Positions 41,616-50,947 of a DNA stretch of 64,000 nucleotides are shown piece after piece. The stretch spans positions 992,001-1,056,000 of the forward strand of contig NZ_CP109199.1 of the NCBI RefSeq assembly GCF_036250065.1. The letters run 5' to 3'. The position numbers and the translations under genes were made by a program. How positions within the stretch are numbered: position 1 is the stretch's first letter; every line of letters begins with the position of its first letter. The stretch comes from Micromonospora sp. NBC_01699. Its GTDB lineage: Bacteria > Actinomycetota > Actinomycetes > Mycobacteriales > Micromonosporaceae. The notes beneath the pieces were generated by a model that worked only from the letters and a program-made list of their open reading frames with translations, did not search any database and was not told the DNA's origin.

Positions 41616-42896
41616 ATGCGGGGTACACGGGTGGACCGGCGGACCTTCGGCCGGCTGATCGGAGCGGCAGGTGCCGGGACGCTGACCGGCGGGGCCCTGG
41701 CCGCGGCGCCCGTCCGGGCCGCCGCACCGACCTGGAAGACCAGCGGTACGACGGTGACCGCGCTGAAGAGCTTCGACGACACGATGAAGAGCTTCATGCA
41801 GGCGCGGAACATCTCCGCCGGCCAGTTGGCCGTCACCCACCAGGGGCGCCTGGTGCTCGCCCGCGGCTACAGCTACAGCGACGACCCGGCCCAGACCGTC
41901 GCGCCGACCTCGCTGTTCCGGATCGCCAGCCTGTCGAAGTCGGTGACCGCCGCCGCCCTGGCCCGGCTGGCCCAGGACGGTGCCGTGGCGCTGGGCACCC
42001 CGGTCGCCTCGCTGCTCGACCTCACCCCGCCGGCCGGGCGGACCGCCGATCCCCGGCTGTCGAGGGTGACGCTCTGGCACCTGCTCCAGCACACCGGCGG
42101 GTGGGACCGAACGCTGGCGTTCGACCCGAACTTCGCCGACCGGACGATCTCGCAGGCGCTGGGCGTACCGATGGAGTTGTACCCGGCCGACGTGATCCGC
42201 TACATGTCCGGCCAGCCGCTGCAACACGACCCCGGTACGACCGTCGCCTACAGCAACTTCGGCTACCAGTTGGCCGGACGGGTGATCGAGGCGGTCAGCG
42301 GTCTGCCCTACGCCACGTACGTGCAGCAGAAGCTGTTCGCCCCGCTCGGCATCAGCCGGATGGCACAGGGCTGGAGCATCGCCCCGCACAGCGGTGAGGT
42401 GCACTACCGCTCCCAGTACACCGGCCCGACGGTGCTGAACGGAACCGGCGCCACCGTCGCCGCGCCGTACGGGACATTCAGCATGCGGTTGCAGGACGCC
42501 AACGGCGGCTGGATCGCCTCGGCGGTGGACCTGGTGCGCTGGGCGTCGGCCTTCGACGCCGCCGGTCCGGTGCTCAACAGCACCTCGCTGGGGCGGGTCT
42601 GGGCGACGCCCGCCGGGATCGGGGTCAACCCGTCCGGCTGGTACTACGGGCTGGGCTGGCGGGTCCGCCCGGTCACCACCGGCGGCACCGGCCGCAACAC
42701 CTGGCACACCGGCAGCCTGCCGGGGACGTACTCGCTGGTGGTCCGGACGTACCAGGGGCGGAGTTGGGCGGTGCTGTTCAACCAGCGCGACGACGCGTCG
42801 GCCCTGTCCTACGACGACATCGATTCCCTGCTCTGGGCCGCCTCGGCCAAGGTGACCGCCTGGCCGACCGGGAACCTCTACCCGACCTACTTCTGA
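41616..42896 (+). CDS. Secreted serine hydrolase of the class C beta-lactamase/DD-peptidase fold
   Basis: A 426-residue exported protein. The N-terminus VDRRTFGRLIGAAGAGTLTGGALAAAPVRAAA is a Tat-type signal peptide. The catalytic SxxK motif is SLSK (Ser105, Lys108), the YxN motif is YSNFGYQLAGRVIEAVSG, and the third motif is HTGS in NTWHTGSLPGTY. This fold includes D-aminopeptidases, esterases and penicillin-recognising proteins, so the substrate cannot be named; a true beta-lactamase role is not implied. GGGGAGGACGGGC precedes the ATG. It is divergent from tdk and convergent to the trypsin-like gene. Confidence 0.9.
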   Translation: MRGTRVDRRTFGRLIGAAGAGTLTGGALAAAPVRAAAPTWKTSGTTVTALKSFDDTMKSFMQARNISAGQLAVTHQGRLVLARGYSYSDDPAQTVAPTSLFRIASLSKSVTAAALARLAQDGAVALGTPVASLLDLTPPAGRTADPRLSRVTLWHLLQHTGGWDRTLAFDPNFADRTISQALGVPMELYPADVIRYMSGQPLQHDPGTTVAYSNFGYQLAGRVIEAVSGLPYATYVQQKLFAPLGISRMAQGWSIAPHSGEVHYRSQYTGPTVLNGTGATVAAPYGTFSMRLQDANGGWIASAVDLVRWASAFDAAGPVLNSTSLGRVWATPAGIGVNPSGWYYGLGWRVRPVTTGGTGRNTWHTGSLPGTYSLVVRTYQGRSWAVLFNQRDDASALSYDDIDSLLWAASAKVTAWPTGNLYPTYF

Positions 42897-42976
42897 CCCC
42901 GACCGCTGGTTGCCCGGATCCGATCCATCCGGCGATCGATCCGACCGGACAACCGGCGATCAGCGGGATCGGGTGC

Positions 42977-43771
42977 TCAGCTGTATTCGTGGCCGGTGAT
43001 GTTCCGGATCCAGTCGGTGATGTTGTCGATCCGGACGGTGGTCTCCTCCAGCGCGTGCGGGCAGGTCGGGCCGCCGCTCTCGATCGAGACGAGGGTGGGC
43101 TTGAGTCGCCGGTCCTCGCTGAAGTAGGGGGCGCCCGAGTCGTACGCGCAGGCGCTGGTGTCGGGGAACGGGGCCAGGCCGGTCATGCCGACCGTCGGCT
43201 CGACGACCGAGGTGACGGTGAACTGGCCGGTCCGCAACTGGTCGGACGGAACCGGGTTGGTGCCCTGGGTGGAGCCGAACCCGGCGAGCCGGACCACGTC
43301 GCCGGCCTGGGGCAGCCGGTGGCTCAGCGGGACCGATCCGATGGTGGTGATCGGACGGTCGAGTTTGACCAGTGCCAGGTCCCGGTCGGGGCGTTGGCGC
43401 ACCGCGACAACCTGCGCCTGCTCGCCGATCGGGGAGGACATGTTGGCCCGCCCGATGGTGGCGAGCGTCTGGTCGGCGACGGTGCGCTCCACCCGTACGC
43501 CGGCCAGGTCCCGGAAGCAGTGACCGGCGGTGACGATCCACTGGCGGTGGATCAGCGCGCCGGAGCAGGCGCTGTTGCGGCGTCCGCCGTCGGCGGTGGG
43601 GATGCCGGTCATGGTCAGCTTGACCGCGAACTGGTATCTCCCGTTCGGTACGTCGACGCCGTTGGCGACGGCGTGGGCCGGTGCCGCGGAGACGATGCTC
43701 AGCGCGGCGGCCAACGCGGCCGCGGTGAGCCATATTGACCGGAATCGACGCTTACATGACACAGGCACCAC
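42977..43771 (-). CDS. Secreted trypsin-like serine protease (S1)
   Basis: A 264-residue exported S1 peptidase. The signal peptide is SIWLTAAALAAALSIVSAAPAHA. The mature part begins VANGVDVPNGRYQFAVKL without a long propeptide. The catalytic His lies in IVTAGHCFRDL, Asp in RDLALVKLDRP, and Ser in YDSGAPYFS, where the usual GDSGGP is altered. Cysteine pairs around Ser71/His and near CPHAL suggest disulfides. The GTG at 43771 follows GAGGGATGT. It may be active, though the substitution next to the catalytic serine could affect the oxyanion hole. Confidence 0.87.
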   Translation of the reverse strand: MVPVSCKRRFRSIWLTAAALAAALSIVSAAPAHAVANGVDVPNGRYQFAVKLTMTGIPTADGGRRNSACSGALIHRQWIVTAGHCFRDLAGVRVERTVADQTLATIGRANMSSPIGEQAQVVAVRQRPDRDLALVKLDRPITTIGSVPLSHRLPQAGDVVRLAGFGSTQGTNPVPSDQLRTGQFTVTSVVEPTVGMTGLAPFPDTSACAYDSGAPYFSEDRRLKPTLVSIESGGPTCPHALEETTVRIDNITDWIRNITGHEYS

Positions 43772-43868
43772 ACATCCCTCGGTTGGTTGCTTGTGCCTGA
43801 ATTATCGCTCAGCGACGACGACGCGTGGTGCCTGTCTGTTTCGTCCACACTCGACCCGGGGGTGGCGA

Positions 43869-44774
43869 TTACACCAGGGCGGGTGCGGTGTCGCGCGGTA
43901 GGCCGCGCAGTCGGGCGGCGTCCTCGCTGGGCGGTGCGCCGAACTGGCGGCGGTACTCGCGGCTGAACTGTGACGGGCTGTCGTAACCGACCCGACTGCC
44001 GACGCCGGTGACGTCGCCGGGGTGGGTGGCGAGCAGGAGCCGGGCCTCCTGGAGCCGGATCTGTTTCTGGAACTGGATCGGGCTCATCGCGGTGACCGAC
44101 TGGAAGTTGCGGTAGAAGGCGGACGCGCTCATCCCGGCGAGCTGCGCCACGTCCTCGACCCGGAAGGACTGCGTGTAGTGGTCACGGATCCAGCGGACGG
44201 CGCGGGCGATGTGGGTGAGGCTGCTGTCGGCGAGGCCGAGCTGGCGTACGACGGCGCCCTGCTCGCCGATGATCAGCCGCCAGAGGATCTCCCGCTTGAT
44301 CAGCGGTGCGAGCACCGTCAGGTGGCGTGGCTGGTCGAGCAGGCGCAGCAGCCTGACCACCGCGTCGACGAAGTCGTCGGGTGCGTCGCTGACCGCCATG
44401 CCGGACGGCGCGCCGGCGCCAGCGGGGGGAAGGTCTCCGGGGCCCGCCTGTAGCAGCAACTCGGCAACGCTGGCCGGGTGCAGGGTCAGGCCGAAGCCCA
44501 GTGCCGGCCGCTCGGGGCTGGCCTCGGTGAAATGGCCGGTGATCGGCAGGTCGACCGACGCGACGAGGTACTGCCCGGCCCGGTACTCGTAGACGCGGTC
44601 GCCCAGCGCTATGCGTTTCGCGCCCTGCACGATCAGTGCCAGCACCGTGCCGGACATCGCCGGCGACGGCGGATGCGGCTGCTCGACCTTGGAGATCAGG
44701 ACGCCGTCGATGGCGGTGGTCATGTCGGGCCGGGCATGGCGGGCCAGCAGCGTACGCAGCTCATCGAGGTCCAT
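43869..44774 (-). CDS. AraC family transcriptional regulator (AraC_N cupin type)
   Basis: A 301-residue regulator with an N-terminal AraC_N cupin sensor (about 25-175; LALIVQGAKRIALGDRVYEYRAGQYLVASVDLPITGHF) and two C-terminal helix-turn-helices (about 200-295; FRVEDVAQLAGMSASAFYRNFQSVTAMSPIQFQKQIRLQEARLLL, then VGYDSPSQFSREYRRQFG). ATG 44774 begins the conserved MDLDELRTLLARH; upstream codons are unsupported. It is divergent from the ABM/hydrolase pair and probably controls it, the typical layout for such regulators. Confidence 0.9.
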   Translation of the reverse strand: MDLDELRTLLARHARPDMTTAIDGVLISKVEQPHPPSPAMSGTVLALIVQGAKRIALGDRVYEYRAGQYLVASVDLPITGHFTEASPERPALGFGLTLHPASVAELLLQAGPGDLPPAGAGAPSGMAVSDAPDDFVDAVVRLLRLLDQPRHLTVLAPLIKREILWRLIIGEQGAVVRQLGLADSSLTHIARAVRWIRDHYTQSFRVEDVAQLAGMSASAFYRNFQSVTAMSPIQFQKQIRLQEARLLLATHPGDVTGVGSRVGYDSPSQFSREYRRQFGAPPSEDAARLRGLPRDTAPALV

Positions 44775-44933
44775 GGGCCGATTGAAGCATGAATCGATAC
44801 TCGCTGCAACGGTAGGATCAGGCAAGAGGTAAGGAGCATCGTTCTAACGTTTCTCCTGCTCACGATGCTTTGATGGGTTGGTCGATATCCCAGGAGTTCA
44901 CAACGGCTCCACGATCGAAGAGGTGCTTCCCGG

Positions 44934-45248
44934 ATGAGCGTCAACCACGGTTTCCACGCCACCATGACCGCCCGGCCCGGCAAGGGTGACGAGCTGGTCG
45001 AGCTGCTGCTCGACGCGCCGTCCCTGCCGAACGAGAATTGCGTCGTCTTCCTGGTCAGTCGCTCGGCCGGCAACCGGGACGTCGTCCACGTCATCGAGGG
45101 CTGGACCAGCCCGGAGGCGCACGCCGCGTTCTTCGCGACCGAGCCGGCACAGGCACTGGTCGCCCGGCTCCAGCCGCTGCTCGACGGCGAGTCCCAGTAC
45201 GCCGACGCGGTGCCGGTCGGCGGCAAGGCCGCCTTCCCGAACCGCTGA
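44934..45248 (+). CDS. ABM-domain (antibiotic biosynthesis monooxygenase-like) protein
   Basis: A 104-residue dimeric ferredoxin-like barrel protein. The ABM pattern is visible in FHATMTARPGKGDELVELLL, the central CVVFLVSRSAGNRDVVHVIEGWTSPEAHAAFFATEP, and the final helix VARLQPLL. Members are quinol monooxygenases, heme-degrading enzymes or stress proteins. It is followed 66 bp later by an alpha/beta hydrolase, probably in one operon, and is divergent from an AraC regulator. The substrate is unknown. Confidence 0.87.
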   Translation: MSVNHGFHATMTARPGKGDELVELLLDAPSLPNENCVVFLVSRSAGNRDVVHVIEGWTSPEAHAAFFATEPAQALVARLQPLLDGESQYADAVPVGGKAAFPNR

Positions 45249-45314
45249 CCGAACCGCTGACCGACCCTCCCTACCCGAATCCCCTCCACCGAACCCCTGA
45301 CGAAGGAACCCGAC

Positions 45315-46277
45315 GTGAGCCTGACCCGCCCCGACACCGACCCCGAACTGAGCGCGCTCCTCGCCGAGATTCAGCCCATGCCCCCGCTCAGCCTCGAACT
45401 GCTGGCGAAACTGCGCCGACTCCCGTCGACCCCGGTCGACACCCTGCTCGACGGTCGCACGGCCGAGCACCGCGAGGTCGCCGTTCCCGGCCCGGACGGC
45501 ACGCGGATCCCGCTGTCGATCTTCAGCCCGGCCGACCGCTCCACGGCGGCGCCCTGTGTCTACTGGGTTCACGGCGGCGGGATGATCATGGGTGACCGGT
45601 TCTCGCAGATCGACATCCCGCTGGAGTGGCTCGACCGGTTCGGTGCCGTGGTGATCTCCGTCGACTACCGGCTGGCGCCGGAGTCCACCGGTACGACCCT
45701 GGTCGACGACTGTTACGCCGGTCTGCTCTGGGTCGCGGCGCACGCCGACGAACTGGGCATCGATCCGGCCCGCATCGTCGTCGCGGGCACCAGTGCCGGC
45801 GGCGGTCTGGCCGCCGGGGTCACCCTGATGGCCCGTGACCTCGGCACCCCGGCGATCGCCGCCCAGATGTTGATCTACCCGATGCTCGATCACCGCAACA
45901 TCACCACCTCAAGCCGGCAGTACTCCGGCGGGCAGGGCGTCTGGACCCGCGAGATGAACGAGTTCGGCTGGCGAGCGGTTCTCGGCGACCTCACGGACGA
46001 CCAGGTGTCCGGGTACGTCTCACCCGCGGTCGCCGAAGACCTCTCCGGCCTGCCGACCACCTACATCGACGCCGGCACCGCCGAGGTGTTCCGCGACGAG
46101 GACGTCGAGTACGCCAGCCGGATCTGGGCGGCCGGTGGCCAGGCCGAGTTGCACATCTGGGCGGGCGGCTTCCACGGATTCGACGCGCTGTTCCCCCGTA
46201 CCCGGGTCTCGGCCGCGGCGCGCCGCACGCGCGGCGACTGGCTCGCCCGGGTCCTGAGCCCGGCCTCCGACGGGTAG
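45315..46277 (+). CDS. Alpha/beta hydrolase of the hormone-sensitive lipase family
   Basis: A 320-residue cytosolic esterase/lipase. The oxyanion-hole motif HGGG is in YWVHGGGMIMGD, the nucleophile elbow GTSAGG is in IVVAGTSAGGGLAAGVTLM, the Asp is expected in TTYIDAGTAEVFRDED, and the His is in WAGGFHGFDALFP. An N-terminal helical cap (SLTRPDTDPELSALLAEIQ) is present. The family hydrolyses short-chain esters. AAGGAACCCGAC precedes GTG 45315. It probably shares a transcript with the ABM gene under the divergent AraC regulator. Confidence 0.92.
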   Translation: MSLTRPDTDPELSALLAEIQPMPPLSLELLAKLRRLPSTPVDTLLDGRTAEHREVAVPGPDGTRIPLSIFSPADRSTAAPCVYWVHGGGMIMGDRFSQIDIPLEWLDRFGAVVISVDYRLAPESTGTTLVDDCYAGLLWVAAHADELGIDPARIVVAGTSAGGGLAAGVTLMARDLGTPAIAAQMLIYPMLDHRNITTSSRQYSGGQGVWTREMNEFGWRAVLGDLTDDQVSGYVSPAVAEDLSGLPTTYIDAGTAEVFRDEDVEYASRIWAAGGQAELHIWAGGFHGFDALFPRTRVSAAARRTRGDWLARVLSPASDG

Positions 46278-46357
46278 GCGCGATTCCGGCCGGGGGCGGC
46301 CGGCCGGATAAACGGCGTGCTCGTGGGTAGACCCGGTCAGACGGGGGGAGTTTGTCC

Positions 46358-47953
46358 ATGGCGACGGTCCGGGACGTGACGTACGACCTGCTGCGCCAAC
46401 TCGGGCTGACCACCGTCTTCGGCAACCCCGGTTCGACCGAGGAGCCCTTCCTCGGCCATTTTCCGGCCGACTTCAGCTACGTGCTCGCGCTCCAGGAGGC
46501 GTCCGCGGTGGCGATGGCCGACGGGTACGCCCAGTCGACCGGCCAACCGGCACACGTCAACCTGCACACCGCCCCCGGCACCGGCAACGCCATGGGCAAT
46601 TTGATCACCGCCTGGTACAACAAGACCCCGCTGATCGTCACCGCCGGTCAGCAGGCCCGCGAGATGCTGCTGATCGAGCCCCGGCTGACCAACGTACGCG
46701 CGGTCGAACTGGCGCAGCCGTACGTGAAGTGGAGCTACGAGCCGGTCCGGGCCCAGGACATCCCGGCGGCGCTGATGCGGGCGTACAGCACGGCGGTGCA
46801 GCCGCCGGCCGGGCCGGTCTACCTCTCCCTGCCGCTCGACGACTGGCACCAGCCGGCCGACCCGGCACCGCAGCTGCGGGAGGTCAGCCGCCGGTTCGCC
46901 GCCGACCCGCAGCGGCTGGCCCACTTCGCCGACCTGCTGGCCGAGAGTGCCAATCCGGTCCTGGTGTTCGGCGGCGGGGTCGACCGCAGCGGCGGCTGGC
47001 CGGCGGCGGTGGCGTTGGCCGAGCGGACCCGCGCTCCGGTCTGGTCCGCGCCCGCACCGGAGCGGGTCGGCTTCCCGGAGGACCATCCGCAGTTCCAGGG
47101 CGTCCTGCCGTTCGCCATCGGCCCGCTCGGCGAGCGGCTGCGCGGCCACGACACCGTCCTGGTGATCGGCGCCCCGATCTTCCGCTACTACCCGCACGTG
47201 CCCGGCGACTACCTGCCCGCCGGTACGCGGTTGCTGCACATCACCGACGATCCGGGCGAGGCGGCCCGCGCCCCGGTGGGGGAGAGCCTGCTCGGTGACC
47301 CCGGCCTGGCCTGTGCGGCACTGGCGGCGCTGATACCGGTGGCGGACCGGCCGCCGCCGGCACCCCGACCGGCGCCACCGGAGCCCGAGGTAGGCAACCC
47401 GCTCGCCCCGGCGGCGCTGTTCGCCGTACTGGCCCGGCACTGGCCGCCGGACGGGATCCTGGTCACCGAGACACCGTCGAACCTGACCATCCTGCGCCGC
47501 CACCTGCCGATCACCCGTCCCGGCTCGTACTTCACGACGGCCAGCGGCGGGCTCGGCTTCGGGCTGCCGGCGGCGGTCGGGGTGGCGCTCGCCCAGCGGG
47601 CCAACGGCCAGCTGCGGCCGGTGGTCGCGGTGATCGGCGACGGCTCGTTCCAGTATTCGGTGCAGGCGCTCTGGACCGCCGCCCAGCAGCGGCTGCCGGT
47701 CGTGTTCGTGGTCCCGGTGAACCGGCAGTACGGCATCCTCAAGGCGTTCGCCGAGTTCAAGGAGACCGCCGGGGTGCCCGGTCTGGACCTGCCCGGTCTC
47801 GACATCCCCACGGTGGCGACCGGCTTCGGCTGCCACGCGCCCCGGCTGACCGGGTTGGACGACTTCGTCGACGCGTTCCGGGCGGCGCTCGGCGCGAGCG
47901 GTCCGACCGTACTGGCGGTGCCGATCACCGCCGACGTACCGCCGATCCTCTGA
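46358..47953 (+). CDS. mdlC: Thiamine-diphosphate enzyme resembling benzoylformate decarboxylase
   Basis: A 531-residue ThDP-dependent enzyme. The N-terminal domain has the cofactor-activating Glu in YVLALQEASAVAMADGYAQ and HTAPGTGNAMGNLITAWYNKTPLIVTAGQQ, the middle domain has VLVFGGGVDRSG, and the C-terminal ThDP site has VIGDGSFQYSVQALWTAAQQRLPVVFVVPVNRQYG. Relatives decarboxylate benzoylformate to benzaldehyde in mandelate breakdown or act on other 2-oxo acids. No other mandelate-pathway gene is adjacent; an FMN reductase follows after 65 bp. ATG 46358 fits the family start; a TTG at 46352 is a weak alternative. Confidence 0.86.
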   Translation: MATVRDVTYDLLRQLGLTTVFGNPGSTEEPFLGHFPADFSYVLALQEASAVAMADGYAQSTGQPAHVNLHTAPGTGNAMGNLITAWYNKTPLIVTAGQQAREMLLIEPRLTNVRAVELAQPYVKWSYEPVRAQDIPAALMRAYSTAVQPPAGPVYLSLPLDDWHQPADPAPQLREVSRRFAADPQRLAHFADLLAESANPVLVFGGGVDRSGGWPAAVALAERTRAPVWSAPAPERVGFPEDHPQFQGVLPFAIGPLGERLRGHDTVLVIGAPIFRYYPHVPGDYLPAGTRLLHITDDPGEAARAPVGESLLGDPGLACAALAALIPVADRPPPAPRPAPPEPEVGNPLAPAALFAVLARHWPPDGILVTETPSNLTILRRHLPITRPGSYFTTASGGLGFGLPAAVGVALAQRANGQLRPVVAVIGDGSFQYSVQALWTAAQQRLPVVFVVPVNRQYGILKAFAEFKETAGVPGLDLPGLDIPTVATGFGCHAPRLTGLDDFVDAFRAALGASGPTVLAVPITADVPPIL

Positions 47954-48018
47954 ACCGGCGCGGTCCGGGTTAAGCTACCAACCCGATCGGAATTAGAGGT
48001 AATACGAGGAGTACGCCG

Positions 48019-48639
48019 ATGACCGCCACCCCCGCCATCCCGGCGCAACCCGACCCGGCCGCCACCACGCCGCCCACCGAAGCCGATGCCGCAGCCGAGG
48101 TCGTGGTGCTGGTCGGCAACCCGCGTCCGGGTTCCCGCAGCCGCGCGCTGGCCGAGGCGGCGACCGAGTCGCTGGTCGCCGGCCTGGCCCGGTCCGCGAC
48201 CGGACTGCACGGCGTACGGGTGCTGGAACTGGCCACCCTCGTCGGGGTCAGCTTCGACGCCGAGCCGGCGCGCGGCTCCGCCGAGGTCGCCGACCCGTTC
48301 GAGGTGGTCCGGTCGGCCCGGCTGGTGATCGTCGCCACCCCCACCTACAAGGGCAGCTACACCGGACTGCTGAAGATCTTCCTGGACCAGTTCGGCCACC
48401 GGGGGCTGGCCGGTGTGGTGGCCGTACCGGTGACCATCGCGGCCTCGGACGCCCACCTGCGCGCGGTGACCAACAGCCTGACCGACCTGCTGGCCGAACT
48501 CGGCGCCACCCTGCCCGCCGAACCGCTCGCCGCCCTGGAAACCCAGCTCACCGACATCGACGCCCTGGTCGCCGGCTGGGTGGACCGCCAGGTCGGCCTG
48601 GTCGGCGGCGCAATAGCCGACCTGCGGGTACGGGCGTAA
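48019..48639 (+). CDS. NAD(P)H-dependent FMN reductase (SsuE-like flavodoxin fold)
   Basis: A 206-residue flavodoxin-like reductase. After a 30-residue Ala/Pro-rich N-terminus, the flavin phosphate loop reads VVVLVGNPRPGSRSRALAEAA, followed by ARLVIVATPTYKGSYTGLLKIFLDQFGHRGLAGVVAVPVTIAASDAH, the family signature for FMN binding and dimer contacts. It would reduce FMN with NAD(P)H for partner monooxygenases; no sulfonate monooxygenase is adjacent. GAGGAG precedes the ATG. It may be co-transcribed with the upstream ThDP enzyme. Confidence 0.9.
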   Translation: MTATPAIPAQPDPAATTPPTEADAAAEVVVLVGNPRPGSRSRALAEAATESLVAGLARSATGLHGVRVLELATLVGVSFDAEPARGSAEVADPFEVVRSARLVIVATPTYKGSYTGLLKIFLDQFGHRGLAGVVAVPVTIAASDAHLRAVTNSLTDLLAELGATLPAEPLAALETQLTDIDALVAGWVDRQVGLVGGAIADLRVRA

Positions 48640-48784
48640 CCCGAGCGGGCCGGCGTCGGGCGTAACCGAGCGGGCGGCGCCGGACCGGGTTAGCGTGATT
48701 GCGCGCGCGCCGCGCCCGGCCACGAGTCGGGGCGGCCGACCGGCCACCGGCCGCCGACCAGTAACCCCGTGAAGGACGACCGTC

Positions 48785-49282
48785 ATGGACGACATCACCG
48801 CCCTCATCCTGGACGACCACGCCGCCTTCCGACGTGGCTTCGCCCGGCTCGACGACGCCCGCGACGAGACGGAGATCCGGGCCGTCTGGGAGGCGCTCGC
48901 CCTGCACCTGGACATCCACGCCGAGGCGGAGGAGTCGATCCTCTACCCGTACCTGGTCCGGCACGGTGACGACGGCGCGGACGAGACCGACGACGCGATC
49001 GACGACCACAACAAGATCCGGGACGCGATCGCCGAGGCCAAGCGGTACGTGCTCGGCACCGACGAGTGGTGGGCGGCGGTCTGGCGGGCGCGCCGGGAGA
49101 ACAGCGAGCACCTGGCCGAGGAGGAGGACGGGGCGCTGGCCGACTTCCGGCGGCACGCCGACACCGAACTGCGGGCCCAGCTCGGCGCCCGCTGGCTCAC
49201 CTTCTACGGCGAGCACCCCGGCGGCAAGGGCCTCATGTTCCGCGACAAGGACCCCAAGCAGTACATCCAGGCGCACCGCTGA
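48785..49282 (+). CDS. Hemerythrin-like HHE-domain protein
   Basis: A 165-residue four-helix protein with a probable di-iron site. Ligand pattern: DDHAAFRRGFARLDDA (first His), LALHLDIHAEAEESILYPYL (His plus HxxxE), AIDDHNKIRDAIAEA, and ENSEHLAEEEDGALADF. Such proteins sense or store oxygen or protect against oxidative and nitrosative stress. The C-terminus ends GGKGLMFRDKDPKQYIQAHR. It follows a good upstream site (GAAGGACGACCGTC) and ends just before a 19-bp tandem repeat array. Confidence 0.9.
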   Translation: MDDITALILDDHAAFRRGFARLDDARDETEIRAVWEALALHLDIHAEAEESILYPYLVRHGDDGADETDDAIDDHNKIRDAIAEAKRYVLGTDEWWAAVWRARRENSEHLAEEEDGALADFRRHADTELRAQLGARWLTFYGEHPGGKGLMFRDKDPKQYIQAHR

Positions 49283-49303
49283 CCACATCGCCGGCCGGTT
49301 CGG

Positions 49304-49415
49304 CCGGCACCGCCCACCAGAGCCGGCACCGCCCACCAGAGCCGGCACCGCCCACCAGAGCCGGCACCGCCCACCAGAGCCGGCACCGCCCACCAGAGCC
49401 GGCACCGCTCACGAG
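49304..49415. repeat. 19-bp tandem repeats, five full copies plus a partial one
   Basis: CCGGCACCGCCCACCAGAG begins at 49304, 49323, 49342, 49361 and 49380 without mismatch, and a diverged sixth copy starts at 49399. The array fills the gap between the hemerythrin gene and the MoxR-type ATPase gene. Confidence 0.95.
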
Positions 49416-49459
49416 GTCAGCAACCGTGGCCCTGACGGCTGGCGTCGCAGCGAGCTAGC

Positions 49460-50944
49460 GTGTTCCAGGTGACGGAGATATCCCAGTTGCCGCCAAACCC
49501 GCCGGCCGACCTGCCGCGCACGCTCGGAGAGCTGCGCGCGGCGGGCCACCGCTACCGCACCGTGAAGCAGGAGCTGCGGGAGAACCTGCTGGCCCGGATG
49601 CGGGCCGGCGAGGACCGCTTCCCCGGCATCGTCGGCTACCAGGACACCGTGCTACCCGAGGTCGAGCGGGCCCTGCTCGCCGGCCATGACCTGGTGCTGC
49701 TCGGCGAGCGCGGGCAGGGCAAGACCCGGCTGATCCGGGGACTCGTCCAGCTCCTCGACGAGTGGACCCCGGTGCTACCCGGCTCCGCCCTCAACGAGCA
49801 CCCGATGCACCCGCTGACCCCGGCCGCCCGCCGGCTCGCCGCCGAGGCCGGCGACGACCTGCCGGTCGCCTGGCTGCACCGCTCCCTGCGGTACGGCGAG
49901 AAGCTCGCCACCCCGGACACCAGCGTCGGCGACCTGATCGGCGACGTGGACCCGATCCGGATCGCCGAAGGCCGCACCCTCGGTGACCCGGAGACGATCC
50001 ACTTCGGGTTGGTGCCACGGACGAACCTGGGCATCTTCGCCGTCAACGAACTGCCCGACCTGGCCGAACGGATCCAGGTCTCGCTGCTCAACGTGCTGGA
50101 GGAGCGGGACATCCAGGTTCGCGGCTACCAGCTGCGGCTGCCGCTGGACCTGCTCCTGGTGGCCAGCGCCAACCCGGAGGACTACACCAACCGGGGCCGG
50201 ATCATCACCCCGCTCAAGGACCGGTTCGGTGCCGAGGTCCGTACCCACTACCCGCTCGAACTGGAGCTGGAGCTGGAGCTGATCCGGCAGGAGGCGGACC
50301 TGGTCGCCGTCGTGCCGGAACACGTGCTGGAGGTGCTCGCCCGGTTCGCCCGCGCCGTACGGGAGTCGCCGTCGGTCGACCCGCGCTCGGGTGTCTCGGC
50401 CCGGTTCGCTATCGCCGCCGCGGAGACCGTGGCCGCCGCCGCGCTGCGTCGGGGCAGTCTGCTCGGCGAGCAGGCCGACGGGCCCGGCGTACCGGTCGCC
50501 CGGGTCGGTGACGCCGTCTCGGTGACCAGCACCCTGCGCGGCAAGGTCGAGTTCGAGAGCGGCGAGGAGGGCCGGGAGGTGGAGATCCTCGGCCACCTGC
50601 TGCGGGCCGCCACCGCCGAGACGTTCCGGGACCGGCTCGCCGGGCTGGACCTCTCCGGGTTCATCAACCTGGTCGCCGAGGGTTCGGTGATCGAGACCGG
50701 CGAACTGGTCGGCGCGGCCGACCTGCTGCGCCAGGTGGGCACCGTACCGGGGCTGGCCAAGGCGTTGGACCGGCTCGGGCTCGGCGACGCGCCCACGCCG
50801 GGCGAGGCCGCCGCCGGGATCGAGTTCGTGCTGGAGGGGCTGCACCTGACCCGCCGGCTGGCCAAGGACGTGACCGAGGACGGTCGGACCCGCTACGGCG
50901 GGCACAACCCGGAGGGCGGCCGCTCGGCCGGTGGGCGGGGCTAA
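49460..50944 (+). CDS. MoxR/magnesium-chelatase-type AAA+ ATPase
   Basis: A 494-residue AAA+ ATPase. Walker A is LLGERGQGKTRLI (about 79-91), the Walker B region is LGIFAVNELPDLAERIQVSLLNVLEERDIQVRGY, where NE replaces the usual DE, and sensor 1 is LLVASANPEDYTNRGRIITPLKDRFG. A long C-terminal helical domain follows. Such ATPases remodel or activate client proteins with a VWA-domain partner, which is encoded 3 nt downstream. The start is GTG 49460, with GTG 49469 as an alternative. The client is unknown. Confidence 0.88.
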   Translation: MFQVTEISQLPPNPPADLPRTLGELRAAGHRYRTVKQELRENLLARMRAGEDRFPGIVGYQDTVLPEVERALLAGHDLVLLGERGQGKTRLIRGLVQLLDEWTPVLPGSALNEHPMHPLTPAARRLAAEAGDDLPVAWLHRSLRYGEKLATPDTSVGDLIGDVDPIRIAEGRTLGDPETIHFGLVPRTNLGIFAVNELPDLAERIQVSLLNVLEERDIQVRGYQLRLPLDLLLVASANPEDYTNRGRIITPLKDRFGAEVRTHYPLELELELELIRQEADLVAVVPEHVLEVLARFARAVRESPSVDPRSGVSARFAIAAAETVAAAALRRGSLLGEQADGPGVPVARVGDAVSVTSTLRGKVEFESGEEGREVEILGHLLRAATAETFRDRLAGLDLSGFINLVAEGSVIETGELVGAADLLRQVGTVPGLAKALDRLGLGDAPTPGEAAAGIEFVLEGLHLTRRLAKDVTEDGRTRYGGHNPEGGRSAGGRG

Positions 50945-50947
50945 CCA

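Noticed and set aside
41616-42896. Calling this gene an antibiotic-resistance beta-lactamase
   Set aside because: The SxxK/YxN/HxG motifs define a broad serine-hydrolase fold; nothing shows beta-lactam hydrolysis.
49304-49415. CRISPR array
   Set aside because: The 19-bp units are contiguous with no spacers and no cas genes are nearby, so this is a plain tandem repeat.
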